Assembly (NCBI GenBank): GCA_964555355.1
Contig: CAZKRY010000001.1
Span: 186,001 to 250,000, forward strand
Length of the DNA: 64,000 nt
Origin: CAIKBL01 sp964555355
Lineage (GTDB): Bacteria > Pseudomonadota > Gammaproteobacteria > Ga0077536
Direction of reading: 5' to 3'
This document shows, in pieces, positions 17,219 through 24,444 of the stretch. Each line of letters starts with the position of its first letter. The first letter of the stretch is position 1. The notes beneath the pieces are model-generated. The model was given only the letters and a program-made list of their open reading frames with translations. It had not been told where the DNA came from and made no database searches. Made by a program: the position numbers and the translations under genes.

Positions 17219-18565
17219 TTAGAACTGTAGACCGAGCCCCAGGTTGAACCCGTCGAACTCGCGCGCGACTGAGCCATCGGCATCTTCCCACTGGGCGTCA
17301 AGCTTAAACACCAAGTTTGGATGAGGCCAATAATTAAATCCTAGGTTAATGCTGGCAAATTCGACGAAGCGAAAGTCCGATCCGCCAAGTGAATTTCTTT
17401 CATCCCAACGGCTGTAGCGCGAAAAAATGCCGAGCTCGCCGGGAACGAATTGGCTAAGCCCAAAGCGGTATGCGGGTTCGATATACCAGCCTGACAAGTT
17501 GTCGGCGCCCACCGCGGCCGGATCGACGCCCGCCGCGCGGTCCTCGCCCAAATGCCATCTCGCGTATAAGGCGCGGACACCAAAGCCGCTGGCGTGGCGC
17601 CAATCCGCGTGGGTTTCTACCAAATAAGCGAGGGGATCGGCAGCATCCGCGGTACCCGTGTAATCATTTTGATATTGAATCGATGCCGCGAGTTCAAGAC
17701 CGGGTACGCCGGTATAACGTAGGCGACCGGTAAAGGCGACGTCTTGGTCTTCCGCTTCGGCGACTTCCAAGCGTCCGCTGCGTGGTCGATACCGGCTCCC
17801 ACCGTCGAGTGGGATGTTGATTCCCGAGTGCACATAGGCATCGTAGGAGAATCCTCCCGCGATTTCGCCGCGCAAGCCCAGCGCGCCTTCACGCCAAGTG
17901 CTCGGCACGATTTCCGTTTCCACCCGATTGCGCTCAACGCCATAGAAAGTATTCGGTTCGTGCGTTTGGTTGAGAATGCCGATCGGCAACACATCGAGTC
18001 CGGCGCGCAAGTGATGTCGCGAGTTTAAATCCAGCTCAACATAAGCTTGTTCAAGTGCGACTTCTCCCGGACTATCGTCATCGCTTTCGAGCACCGCATG
18101 CTCAACTTCGAGTTCCGACATGAAACGAATACGATCGTTGAATTGATGGGAGAGGAAAATCACAAAACGATGAAAATCGACTTGGTTTAAGTCATCGGCG
18201 GCGCCATTACCGATGGCATCTTGGTCGTCGAGATTGTTGTAGTGCAGCTCGGCATATCCGCCGACTTGCGTGCGTTCCGCCCAACTTCCGCTAGTTGAAC
18301 GCGTCGCAGCCTTGTCATCGGGTTCCAACGCATCCGCGGTCGCTTCCACTTTGGCGTCGGTGACCGCGAGTTTGGAGTCCGTTTCGACCAATTTTTGGTC
18401 AGTGGTCTTGAGCTTGGTCTGCGCCTCGACCAAGGCGGCCTCCAAGGCTTTGATCTGCGTCTGCTGCGCTTGGACCAACTTCCACATCTCTTCAAGCGAC
18501 GGGGTTTCCGCCGCGTGCAAGGTCGGTAGAGCGGTGACGAGAAGCAGGGATAGGATTTTTTTCAT
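17219..18565 (-). CDS. Outer-membrane porin with N-terminal coiled coil
   Basis: A 448-residue outer-membrane protein: a signal peptide (MKKILSLLLVTALPTLHA), a coiled-coil stretch at about residues 25-85 rich in repeated T-D-x-K and E-A-x heptads, then a beta barrel with many alternating strands, ending in Gln-Phe. It resembles the phosphate-selective porin O/P and DcaP-like trimeric porins, whose N-terminal coiled coils sit in the periplasm. The start is MKK at 18565; the frame is open upstream, but only this start gives a signal peptide. It is first in a three-gene leftward operon behind a Fur box 150 bases upstream. The substrate is unknown; iron regulation suggests an iron chelate. Confidence 0.82.
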   Translation of the reverse strand: MKKILSLLLVTALPTLHAAETPSLEEMWKLVQAQQTQIKALEAALVEAQTKLKTTDQKLVETDSKLAVTDAKVEATADALEPDDKAATRSTSGSWAERTQVGGYAELHYNNLDDQDAIGNGAADDLNQVDFHRFVIFLSHQFNDRIRFMSELEVEHAVLESDDDSPGEVALEQAYVELDLNSRHHLRAGLDVLPIGILNQTHEPNTFYGVERNRVETEIVPSTWREGALGLRGEIAGGFSYDAYVHSGINIPLDGGSRYRPRSGRLEVAEAEDQDVAFTGRLRYTGVPGLELAASIQYQNDYTGTADAADPLAYLVETHADWRHASGFGVRALYARWHLGEDRAAGVDPAAVGADNLSGWYIEPAYRFGLSQFVPGELGIFSRYSRWDERNSLGGSDFRFVEFASINLGFNYWPHPNLVFKLDAQWEDADGSVAREFDGFNLGLGLQF

Positions 18566-18706
18566 CTCTCTAACTCTGTGTATTAATAGTGAATAAAAGT
18601 GGCGCGCCGGCCTCATTCGGCGCACCGCCAAACGATGCACGGCGAGTTACTCGGCGCGCGCAGTTGGCCTTGATGAGTTACCCGGGCTGCATGGTTCGTG
18701 GGGATT

Positions 18707-18735
18707 AATTTAATCTTAATGAGAATCGTTATCAA
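18707..18735 (-). promoter_or_regulatory. Fur-box-containing promoter of the porin operon
   Basis: On the minus strand a -35 TTGATA (18735-18730) and -10 TAAATT (18712-18707) are separated by exactly 17 bases. Inside lies a Fur-box-like sequence at 18715-18733 that matches 15 of 19 positions of the classical consensus, extended by an inverted repeat GAATCGT/ACGATTC (18723-18729 and 18737-18743). Repression by Fur with iron is the simplest reading. The rest of the 360-base gap between the porin start and lemA holds a leader of about 135 bases before the porin and the lemA ribosome binding site. Confidence 0.75.
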
Positions 18736-18925
18736 TACGATTCAAATATCAAAAGCCCAGCGCAGCCGACCACGGGGTGAGCCGCGTCACAGTGCGTGAT
18801 TCGCTGCAGCAGGTTGGAAAGGGTGCCGCTATCCTGATTTGGACTGGCGTAGGCGCTTGAAGTGTGTGCCCTCGCCCGGAGAGGTTATATCGTGTCGTCT
18901 GCAACCAATTAAGGAGAGTCGAGCC

Positions 18926-19504
18926 GTGGCAACCAGCACCATCGTTTTGTTGGTCACTTTGGTCGGGATTGGGCTTTACACCGTCACCCTCTATAACGGA
19001 TTGGTGTCACTCAAACACAATGTCGCGAAGGCCTGGTCGAATATCGATGTATTGCTTAAACAACGTCACGACGAGCTTCCGAAATTGGTCGAAGTGGCCA
19101 AGCAGTACATGGGCTATGAGAAAGACACCTTGGAACGCGTCATCAGCGCGCGATCGGCGGTATTCAACGCACGTGAGAGCGGTAATGTGGGTGAAGTGGG
19201 CCGCGCCGAATCATTGCTGCGGCAAGGGTTAGGTAATTTCTTTGCGCTCGCCGAAAATTATCCCGAGCTCAAGGCAGACGAGAATTTCCAGCACCTGCGC
19301 GAACGCATCACAAGCTTGGAAAACGCTATCGCCGATCGGCGCGAGTTCTACAACGATTCCGTCAACCTGAATAATGTTCGCATCGAACAGTTCCCGGATT
19401 TAATCGTCGCGCGAATGTTCGCGTTCGGCGCGAAGGAATTACTCGAGTTTTCGCTCGAAGAAAAACGCGATGTCGATTTGAAGTCGCTTTTCAGCACGAC
19501 TTAA
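18926..19504 (+). CDS. LemA family protein
   Basis: A 192-residue LemA protein: one N-terminal membrane helix (about residues 3-23) followed by a four-helix bundle with the conserved NGLVSLKHNVAKAWSNIDVLLKQR region and RFYNDSV-like C-terminal motif. I chose the GTG at 18926, nine bases after AAGGAG; the frame is open upstream to 18839 but without a ribosome binding site. LemA's role is not settled. The next gene is a GIDE-domain membrane protein, the usual genomic partner. Confidence 0.88.
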   Translation: MATSTIVLLVTLVGIGLYTVTLYNGLVSLKHNVAKAWSNIDVLLKQRHDELPKLVEVAKQYMGYEKDTLERVISARSAVFNARESGNVGEVGRAESLLRQGLGNFFALAENYPELKADENFQHLRERITSLENAIADRREFYNDSVNLNNVRIEQFPDLIVARMFAFGAKELLEFSLEEKRDVDLKSLFSTT

Positions 19505-19535
19505 AAAGTTTTCGACCGGAATCGGTCTTTTGATT

Positions 19536-20492
19536 ATGAGTGGCGCGATCCGCGCATTCGCCGGTGCTCCGGCCGACGAGTTTTGGATAGGCACTCTGTT
19601 CACCGTTGGCATCGCGGTGGCTTGCGCGTATTTCGCGTTACGCCATCTGCATACCAAGCGATTGATCGAAAATACGCCGAGATCCTTGCTCCGTTCCGCC
19701 GCGCAAGGCTATGTCGAGTTGCAAGGGACGGCCGAATTGCTCGAAGGCGAGCCGATTTTGGCGCGCTTAAGCGGCCAAGCGTGCACCTGGTTTTCCTTTC
19801 GCGTCGAACGCAAAGAGACAACGCGCGATGCGCGCGGACGTAGCGAAACGCGCTGGCGCACGCTTGAACAAGGACGCAGCGAGCACCTGTTTTTGTTGCG
19901 CGACGAATCAGGCAGTTGCGTGGTCGATCCGGATGGGGCGCAGGTGTCGCCATCGTCGCTACACCAGTGGTATGGCAATACCCTGCAGGCGCCGCGCCTC
20001 ACGCGCGTGCCTCGCTGGTTAGTGTGGTCCGGGCTCGCGGGATTGGGTAGACAATATCGCTACACCGAAGAGCGTATCGACGTGGGTGTCCCGCTCTACG
20101 CTTTAGGTCTTTTCCGCTCCCATACCGGCGCTGATCCGGTCCCTCAAAGCGCAGAAATTGGTGCGCTGCTCGGCGAGTGGAAACGAGCGCCGGCAACTTT
20201 GCTGAGCCGTTTTGATGCCAATCGCGATGGTCAAATAGACGCGGCCGAGTGGGAGCTGGCGCGCACCGCGGCAAAAGCCGAAATCGCCCAAGGCCAATCT
20301 GAACGATGTTTGCCACCCGCGATCGACACCTTGGTTGACCCTCGCGACAGTGCACGGCCGTATGTTCTCGCCGCTGCCACTGAACAGGATCTCGTGCAGC
20401 GTGCGCGATGGCGAGTGGCCGCTTTTGGCACCGTAGCGTTTGCCACCACGCTATTGGTGTCGATGCTGTTAAGCGCACGCTTCGGCGCGTAG
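19536..20492 (+). CDS. GIDE-domain membrane protein with an EF-hand
   Basis: A 318-residue protein with an N-terminal membrane helix (about 18-38), a GIDE-type domain (about 50-200, first seen in the mitochondrial E3 ligase MUL1/MAPL; the bacterial role is unknown), and a C-terminal membrane helix (about 293-313). It directly follows lemA, a recurrent pairing. Unusually, the loop before the C-terminal helix holds a canonical 12-residue EF-hand: Asp227, Asn229, Asp231, Gly232, Ile234, Asp235 and Glu238, in a helix-loop-helix context. Calcium sensing is therefore possible. The ATG at 19536 is used; a TTG two codons earlier is less likely. Confidence 0.75.
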   Translation: MSGAIRAFAGAPADEFWIGTLFTVGIAVACAYFALRHLHTKRLIENTPRSLLRSAAQGYVELQGTAELLEGEPILARLSGQACTWFSFRVERKETTRDARGRSETRWRTLEQGRSEHLFLLRDESGSCVVDPDGAQVSPSSLHQWYGNTLQAPRLTRVPRWLVWSGLAGLGRQYRYTEERIDVGVPLYALGLFRSHTGADPVPQSAEIGALLGEWKRAPATLLSRFDANRDGQIDAAEWELARTAAKAEIAQGQSERCLPPAIDTLVDPRDSARPYVLAAATEQDLVQRARWRVAAFGTVAFATTLLVSMLLSARFGA

Positions 20493-20556
20493 CCGCGTAT
20501 TCCACCGAGACCGTCAGGCTGGACGTCTCCGGGGATTCGGTTTACAACTCGCGCCC

Positions 20557-21318
20557 ATGAAATCTCTTCGCGTTCCGTTCGTCCTTACCTTCGTCGCGTG
20601 TTTCGCAGTGCTCGGCGGTCCGCATTCCTTGGCGGCGGAGACCGCCTATGTCATCGACAAGCTATTGGTGGGAGTGCACAAGGAAGAGGATTTGAATAGT
20701 GCGATCGTCAAAGTATTACCCACCGGCACGCAACTCGAAGTTATCCAGCGCAAAGGTGAAATCGCCAAAGTGAAGGACGGGGAAGGAATCACCGGTTGGG
20801 TTGATGCCGCGTATCTGATGCCGCAACCTCCGGCGGAAACCCAGGTCGCGCAATTGAAGCAAGAAAAGCAGGCACTCGCTGATCGCCTGAAAGCGCTGGA
20901 GGCCAAAGGCACGAAAGGTGCGCCGTCGAGCCAGCTTGATGAGCTTACAAACGAAAACACTGACCTAAAAAGCCAACTTTCCAATCAAAAGTTGCGCAGC
21001 AGCGAGCTTGAAACCGAATTGAACGCGCTGCGCAAAACTGCCGCAGACGCCGGCAGCGCTGGCGGGAGCGTGGCCGCCGAGCTTCGGACCGCTAATCTGA
21101 AACTCACCGAGGAGCTTAATCAGGCACGACGAAGCCTTGAGGACGCCGACGCAAAACTTTCTGCCGGCACGCCGTTAGGCCAAGCCAGCTCCATGCTTGG
21201 CGCGTCGTCTCCCCTTGCGCTGTTGCTTACAACCTTGTTACTCGGAACCGCATTTGCCGGCGGTGCGTATTACATGGATTATCGCAATCGGCGGCGCCAT
21301 GGTGGTTTTCGTGTTTAA
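20557..21318 (+). CDS. TIGR04211 family SH3 domain protein
   Basis: A 253-residue protein with a signal peptide (cleavage near SLAAETAY), a bacterial SH3 domain (about residues 28-92, with the ITGWVDAAYL motif), a long coiled coil (about 95-205), and a C-terminal membrane helix (about 222-243) followed by a basic tail. This architecture defines the TIGR04211 family of gammaproteobacteria, whose molecular role is unknown; the SH3 domain suggests peptidoglycan contact. Its neighbours give no operon partner. Confidence 0.85.
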   Translation: MKSLRVPFVLTFVACFAVLGGPHSLAAETAYVIDKLLVGVHKEEDLNSAIVKVLPTGTQLEVIQRKGEIAKVKDGEGITGWVDAAYLMPQPPAETQVAQLKQEKQALADRLKALEAKGTKGAPSSQLDELTNENTDLKSQLSNQKLRSSELETELNALRKTAADAGSAGGSVAAELRTANLKLTEELNQARRSLEDADAKLSAGTPLGQASSMLGASSPLALLLTTLLLGTAFAGGAYYMDYRNRRRHGGFRV

Positions 21319-21432
21319 GGCCAGCGAGAGCGGCCGTTTTCGGTAATAGCCGAGCTTTTTACCGATTCTGACGGTCGCCCGGCCGGGATCCGCGCGATAA
21401 TCGAAGCGTTATTCAACCGCAGGCCGGCTGAG

Positions 21433-21795
21433 ATGTCTGACAAAGTCGACGAGTTTCCCTTCGATAGTTGGGTTGCGCTTGCCCGTAACGATCCGCAAGC
21501 CTTTGAAATCGCGCGCAAAGAAATGATCGCGGGACTGATCGACGCAGCGCCGGAAAGGTTACGGCCGCGTTTAGAGGGGCTGCAATGGCAGGTCGATACA
21601 CTGCGTCAGCGCGCACCGAACCCGCTAAGCGCATGCCTCAAAATTTCAAGCCTCATGTGGGACAACGTACTCGGGGAGCAAGGACTAGCGACACGTCTGC
21701 GAGAATTAGGCTCGGGCGAGGTTAAATCGACGACGGCGCAACCGGGCCAGATCGTCGCCTTCAAGCCGCGTGAAGAACCCAATCGACCCGCGTAA
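21433..21795 (+). CDS. DUF3135 domain protein
   Basis: A 120-residue cytoplasmic protein with the DUF3135 pattern: F-x-x-W-x-x-L-A-x-x-D-P-x-A-F-E near the N-terminus, then R-L-x-x-L-Q-W and an N-P-L-x-A-C-x-x-I-S-x-x-M-W block. The function is unknown. It lies between the SH3 protein and rpmE with gaps of over 100 bases on both sides, so it is probably transcribed on its own. The first 114 bases after the SH3 gene show no strong terminator. Confidence 0.78.
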   Translation: MSDKVDEFPFDSWVALARNDPQAFEIARKEMIAGLIDAAPERLRPRLEGLQWQVDTLRQRAPNPLSACLKISSLMWDNVLGEQGLATRLRELGSGEVKSTTAQPGQIVAFKPREEPNRPA

Positions 21796-21901
21796 ACCCC
21801 ACCTAAACAATGGGCCGCCCCCGTTAAGCGCGTCTTGAATTGACTTCGGCACGTCGCTAGTATGCGCGGCCCACCCAGCGTAGTTGCCCGCAGGCCCGAT
21901 C

Positions 21902-22105
21902 ATGAAATCAGATATTCATCCCGCATATCACGACATCGCCGTCACCTGCAGCTGCGGCAATCAATTCGTCACCCGCTCAACGTTGAAGCCGGACACGCTG
22001 AACGTCGACGTCTGTTCCTCGTGCCATCCTTATTACACCGGCCAGCAAAAGATCGTGGATACCGCCGGTCGGGTCGACAAGTTCCGCCGTAAATACGGCC
22101 GATAA
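21902..22105 (+). CDS. rpmE: 50S ribosomal protein L31 (zinc-binding form)
   Basis: A 67-residue L31 with the four cysteines of the zinc form (Cys16, Cys18, Cys38, Cys41) and the HPYYTG and VDKFRRKYG motifs. It starts at the ATG at 21902; an upstream in-frame start adds six non-conserved residues. Its own transcript end is unclear: the first strong terminator downstream is the one assigned here to the sRNA candidate. Confidence 0.93.
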   Translation: MKSDIHPAYHDIAVTCSCGNQFVTRSTLKPDTLNVDVCSSCHPYYTGQQKIVDTAGRVDKFRRKYGR

Positions 22106-22162
22106 AAAAACCACACTTGCTCGCGCGAATCCGCGCCGCATCGTTGATTCAACTGCGCTCCG

Positions 22163-22189
22163 GAACTTTTCGCGGGAACTAAAGTCTAT
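22163..22189 (+). promoter_or_regulatory. SigmaE/AlgU-like promoter of the sRNA candidate
   Basis: The -35 is GAACTT (22163-22168), an exact match to the extracytoplasmic sigmaE/sigma22 consensus, followed after 16 bases by TCTAT (22185-22189), close to the TCTGA/TCAAA -10 forms. Transcription would begin near 22195-22197, right before the first hairpin of the RNA candidate. No sigma70-like boxes are visible at that place. Confidence 0.6.
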
Positions 22190-22195
22190 CCCGTA

Positions 22196-22321
22196 ACGTT
22201 CATTGAACGTCCCTGCCGCTCCCCCTCCCAGGCAGGGTAGCCACCGAAACTTCCCCAGTTCGGTGACGCATATGGCCCCGGACGCTTTTCCCCTACGTAT
22301 CTGTCCGGGGCCTTTCTTTTT
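22196..22321 (+). ncRNA. Putative trans-acting sRNA with C-rich loops (ErsA/sX13-like position)
   Basis: About 126 nt between rpmE and the convergent engB, made of four hairpins: ACGTTC/GAACGT (22196-22210); CCCTGCC/GGCAGGG with a C-rich 13-base loop (22211-22237); CACCGAA/TTCGGTG with loop ACTTCCCCAG (22242-22265); and the terminator stem (22274-22312), whose loop also contains TTTTCCCC. Three TCCCC motifs in unpaired loops would pair with Shine-Dalgarno sequences. The place just downstream of and facing engB is that of Spot 42 in enterics, ErsA in Pseudomonas and sX13 in Xanthomonas; ErsA is sigma22-dependent, which fits the promoter seen here. The last 29 bases overlap the engB 3' end on the other strand. 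Targets are unknown. Confidence 0.7.
22274..22321 (+). terminator. Intrinsic terminator of the sRNA candidate
   Basis: A 10-bp perfect GC-rich stem (GGCCCCGGAC / GTCCGGGGCC) with a 19-base loop is followed by TTTCTTTTT. It is a classic intrinsic terminator on the plus strand and overlaps the last codons of engB on the minus strand. Confidence 0.9.
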
Positions 22322-22943
22322 CTGCGATCCCCAGTTCAAACCACGCATGTAAGGCGGTTCTAAGCTCGCCAATCCCTTGCTTGGATGCGGCCGAAATGGC
22401 GAGTGGCGGTGCTTCAACCCCCAGTTGTCTTAGGGTGTCCGTGGCCTCGCGCAGCGATTTCAAGAGTTCCTGGCGGGTTAATTTATCGGTCTTATTGAGT
22501 GCAACGCACACGCTGAGCCCCGCCTCCACACTCCATTCAATCAGGTGTAATTCCTCTTGTTTGAATGGCATACGTGCATCCGCCAGCAACAGCATCCCGC
22601 GCAATCCTTGGCGCGTTTCCAAAAGCCGCGGCAGCAACTCTTCCCAACTTTTTCGGGTTTCGCGGTGAACCGCGGCGTAGCCGAAACCCGGGATATCCAA
22701 CAGGCGTCGCCGTCCCTGTAAGTCAAAGACGACGACATGTTGAGTGCGACCGGGGGTGCGACTGGTGCGTGCCAAAGTCCGTTGGTCGCACAGCGCATTC
22801 AAAACACTTGATTTGCCTACGTTTGACCGGCCCGCAATCAATATTTCGATCCCGTCGTCCGGCGGTAAATCCTGCCACCGAGGCGCGCTCAACAAAAAGC
22901 GCGCTTGCCGGAAGTAGCCTTGCACGGTCGGTACATGGTTCAT
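22293..22943 (-). CDS. engB: Ribosome biogenesis GTPase EngB (YihA/YsxC)
   Basis: A 216-residue TRAFAC-class GTPase needed for 50S subunit assembly. G1 is AGRSNVGKSSVLNAL, G2 lies in SRTPGRTQ, G3 is DIPGFG, G4 is NKTDK and G5 is SAASK. The length and all motifs are normal. It is followed across a divergent gap by cytochrome c4, as in Pseudomonas and Xanthomonas, and faces the sRNA candidate. Confidence 0.95.
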   Translation of the reverse strand: MNHVPTVQGYFRQARFLLSAPRWQDLPPDDGIEILIAGRSNVGKSSVLNALCDQRTLARTSRTPGRTQHVVVFDLQGRRRLLDIPGFGYAAVHRETRKSWEELLPRLLETRQGLRGMLLLADARMPFKQEELHLIEWSVEAGLSVCVALNKTDKLTRQELLKSLREATDTLRQLGVEAPPLAISAASKQGIGELRTALHAWFELGIAEKERPRTDT

Positions 22944-23051
22944 AAGCGATTAACCGATAAAGGCATGAAATTTGGCACGCAGGGCATACGAAACGTTGAG
23001 TAGGTCCGGATATACTTGGCGGGCGTGTCGGTGCAAGCGCCGGCCCACCCT

Positions 23052-23057
23052 TATAAT
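23052..23057 (+). promoter_or_regulatory. Candidate -10 box for cytochrome c4
   Basis: A perfect TATAAT lies 30 bases before the cytochrome c4 start, in the 143-base gap divergent from engB. No convincing -35 hexamer is seen at 16-18 bases. Confidence 0.45.
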
Positions 23058-23086
23058 CCGTTCAGTCTCAAAAAAGCTAGGCACTG

Positions 23087-23686
23087 ATGAACCTGACAAA
23101 AACGTTGTTATTTTTGGCCGCGGTGGCCGCCACTGCGATCGTGAACGCCGGCGACGGTAAAACCAAAGCGTTACCCTGTGGCGCCTGTCACGGCGCGGAT
23201 GGCAACAGCACCTTAAATCCGGAATGGCCTAATCTTGCCGGGCAGCACGCGGATTACATGGTGCAGCAGCTCAAAGCGTTTAAAGACGGCACGCGCAAAA
23301 ACCCCAATATGAGCGGCATGGCGGCTGCTCTAAGCGAAGAAGACATGCTCGATATTGCCACCTATTTCTCGGGGCAATCGCTCAATATCGCGTCGACCGA
23401 AAGCAGTGAGGCAGTGACGCTCGGCGAAAAGCTATACCGCGGCGGGAATCACGGCTCCGGGGTGCCCGCGTGCATGGCTTGTCACGGTCCGAATGGGGCA
23501 GGCAATCCTGGGGCAAAATACCCAGTGCTCCGCGGCCAGCACGCTAAGTACATCGTCTTGCAACTCAATGCTTACAAAGCCGGTGAGCGTGTCACCGACA
23601 ACAATGAAGTCATGCGCGCCATCGCCGGTCGCATGTCGGCGGCGGAAATCGACAACGTCGCGAAATTTCTGCAAGGCCTTCACTAG
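23087..23686 (+). CDS. Cytochrome c4 (two-haem c-type cytochrome)
   Basis: A 199-residue periplasmic electron carrier with a signal peptide (about residues 1-21) and two similar class I cytochrome domains, each with a CxxCH site: Cys31-Cys34-His35 (CGACHG) and Cys129-Cys132-His133 (CMACHG). Candidate axial methionines are in PNMSGMA and in the R-x-M segment near the C-terminus. Such proteins pass electrons to cbb3 or other terminal oxidases. It is followed by dsbA 35 bases later; the engB-cc4-dsbA order is conserved in several gammaproteobacteria. Confidence 0.93.
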   Translation: MNLTKTLLFLAAVAATAIVNAGDGKTKALPCGACHGADGNSTLNPEWPNLAGQHADYMVQQLKAFKDGTRKNPNMSGMAAALSEEDMLDIATYFSGQSLNIASTESSEAVTLGEKLYRGGNHGSGVPACMACHGPNGAGNPGAKYPVLRGQHAKYIVLQLNAYKAGERVTDNNEVMRAIAGRMSAAEIDNVAKFLQGLH

Positions 23687-23721
23687 ACCTAGACCCTTCG
23701 TCGAGACTTTTCGGAGCCACC

Positions 23722-24342
23722 ATGACCCGTATTCTGTGTGCACTGTTATTTCTGTGTGCGGTAAACCTACCGCTCGCCGCCGAAGAGTTTGTCGAAGGCA
23801 AGCATTACCAGTTGGTGGCGACGCCCTTAGCCGTTCAAGATCCTTCCAAAATTGAAGTCACCGAACTTTTTTGGTACGGCTGCCCGCATTGTTTTCATTT
23901 CGAGCCCGAAATCGCGGCTTGGCTAAAGACCAAGGCCGATGACGTCAATTTTCGGCGGATACCGGCGGTGTTCGCCCAAAATTGGGTACCGCACGCACGT
24001 GCGTACTTTGCCGCCGACGCCTTGGGTGAACTCGAGCGTTTCCACAAACCACTGTTCGATGCCTTACACGAGGAAGAACAAAAGATTTTTGACGAGGAGG
24101 CGATCATCGCCTTTGCCGGCAAAGTCGGTCTACAAGAGGCGGATTTCCGCGCTGCCTATACCGGGTTCTCGGTCGACGGCAAAATTAAGCAGGCCATGAA
24201 ATATTCTCGCGACTCAGGCATCACAGGGGTTCCTGCCATCATCGTCAACGGCAAGTATCGGATCAGCGCACAAACCGCCGGCGGGCAGGACAAGATGCTA
24301 AAGGTCGTTGACTTTCTGGTCGCTAAAGAGAGGAACCGGTAG
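23722..24342 (+). CDS. dsbA: Thiol:disulfide interchange protein DsbA
   Basis: A 206-residue periplasmic oxidase with a signal peptide (about residues 1-20), a thioredoxin fold and the active site Cys54-Pro-His-Cys57, the strongly oxidising CPHC of DsbA. The cis-proline loop is in GITGVPAIIVNG. It introduces disulfides into exported proteins and is reoxidised by DsbB, which is not in this window. It may be cotranscribed with cytochrome c4. Confidence 0.93.
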   Translation: MTRILCALLFLCAVNLPLAAEEFVEGKHYQLVATPLAVQDPSKIEVTELFWYGCPHCFHFEPEIAAWLKTKADDVNFRRIPAVFAQNWVPHARAYFAADALGELERFHKPLFDALHEEEQKIFDEEAIIAFAGKVGLQEADFRAAYTGFSVDGKIKQAMKYSRDSGITGVPAIIVNGKYRISAQTAGGQDKMLKVVDFLVAKERNR

Positions 24343-24444
24343 CTCCGGCGCTTCTAAGTCTTGCGGCATCGCCGCCGGCGCAACTTCGTGCCGTGATGAG
24401 GGGCCCGGTGTCGCAAGCCAGCCTTTTTTCGCGGTGCCAGTTGC

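Noticed and set aside
22106..22321. The terminator before engB as merely the rpmE terminator
   Set aside because: It is about 170 bases past the rpmE stop, and the interval contains a promoter-like pair and three further stable hairpins with a shared loop motif, which a simple terminator does not need. Read-through from rpmE remains possible.
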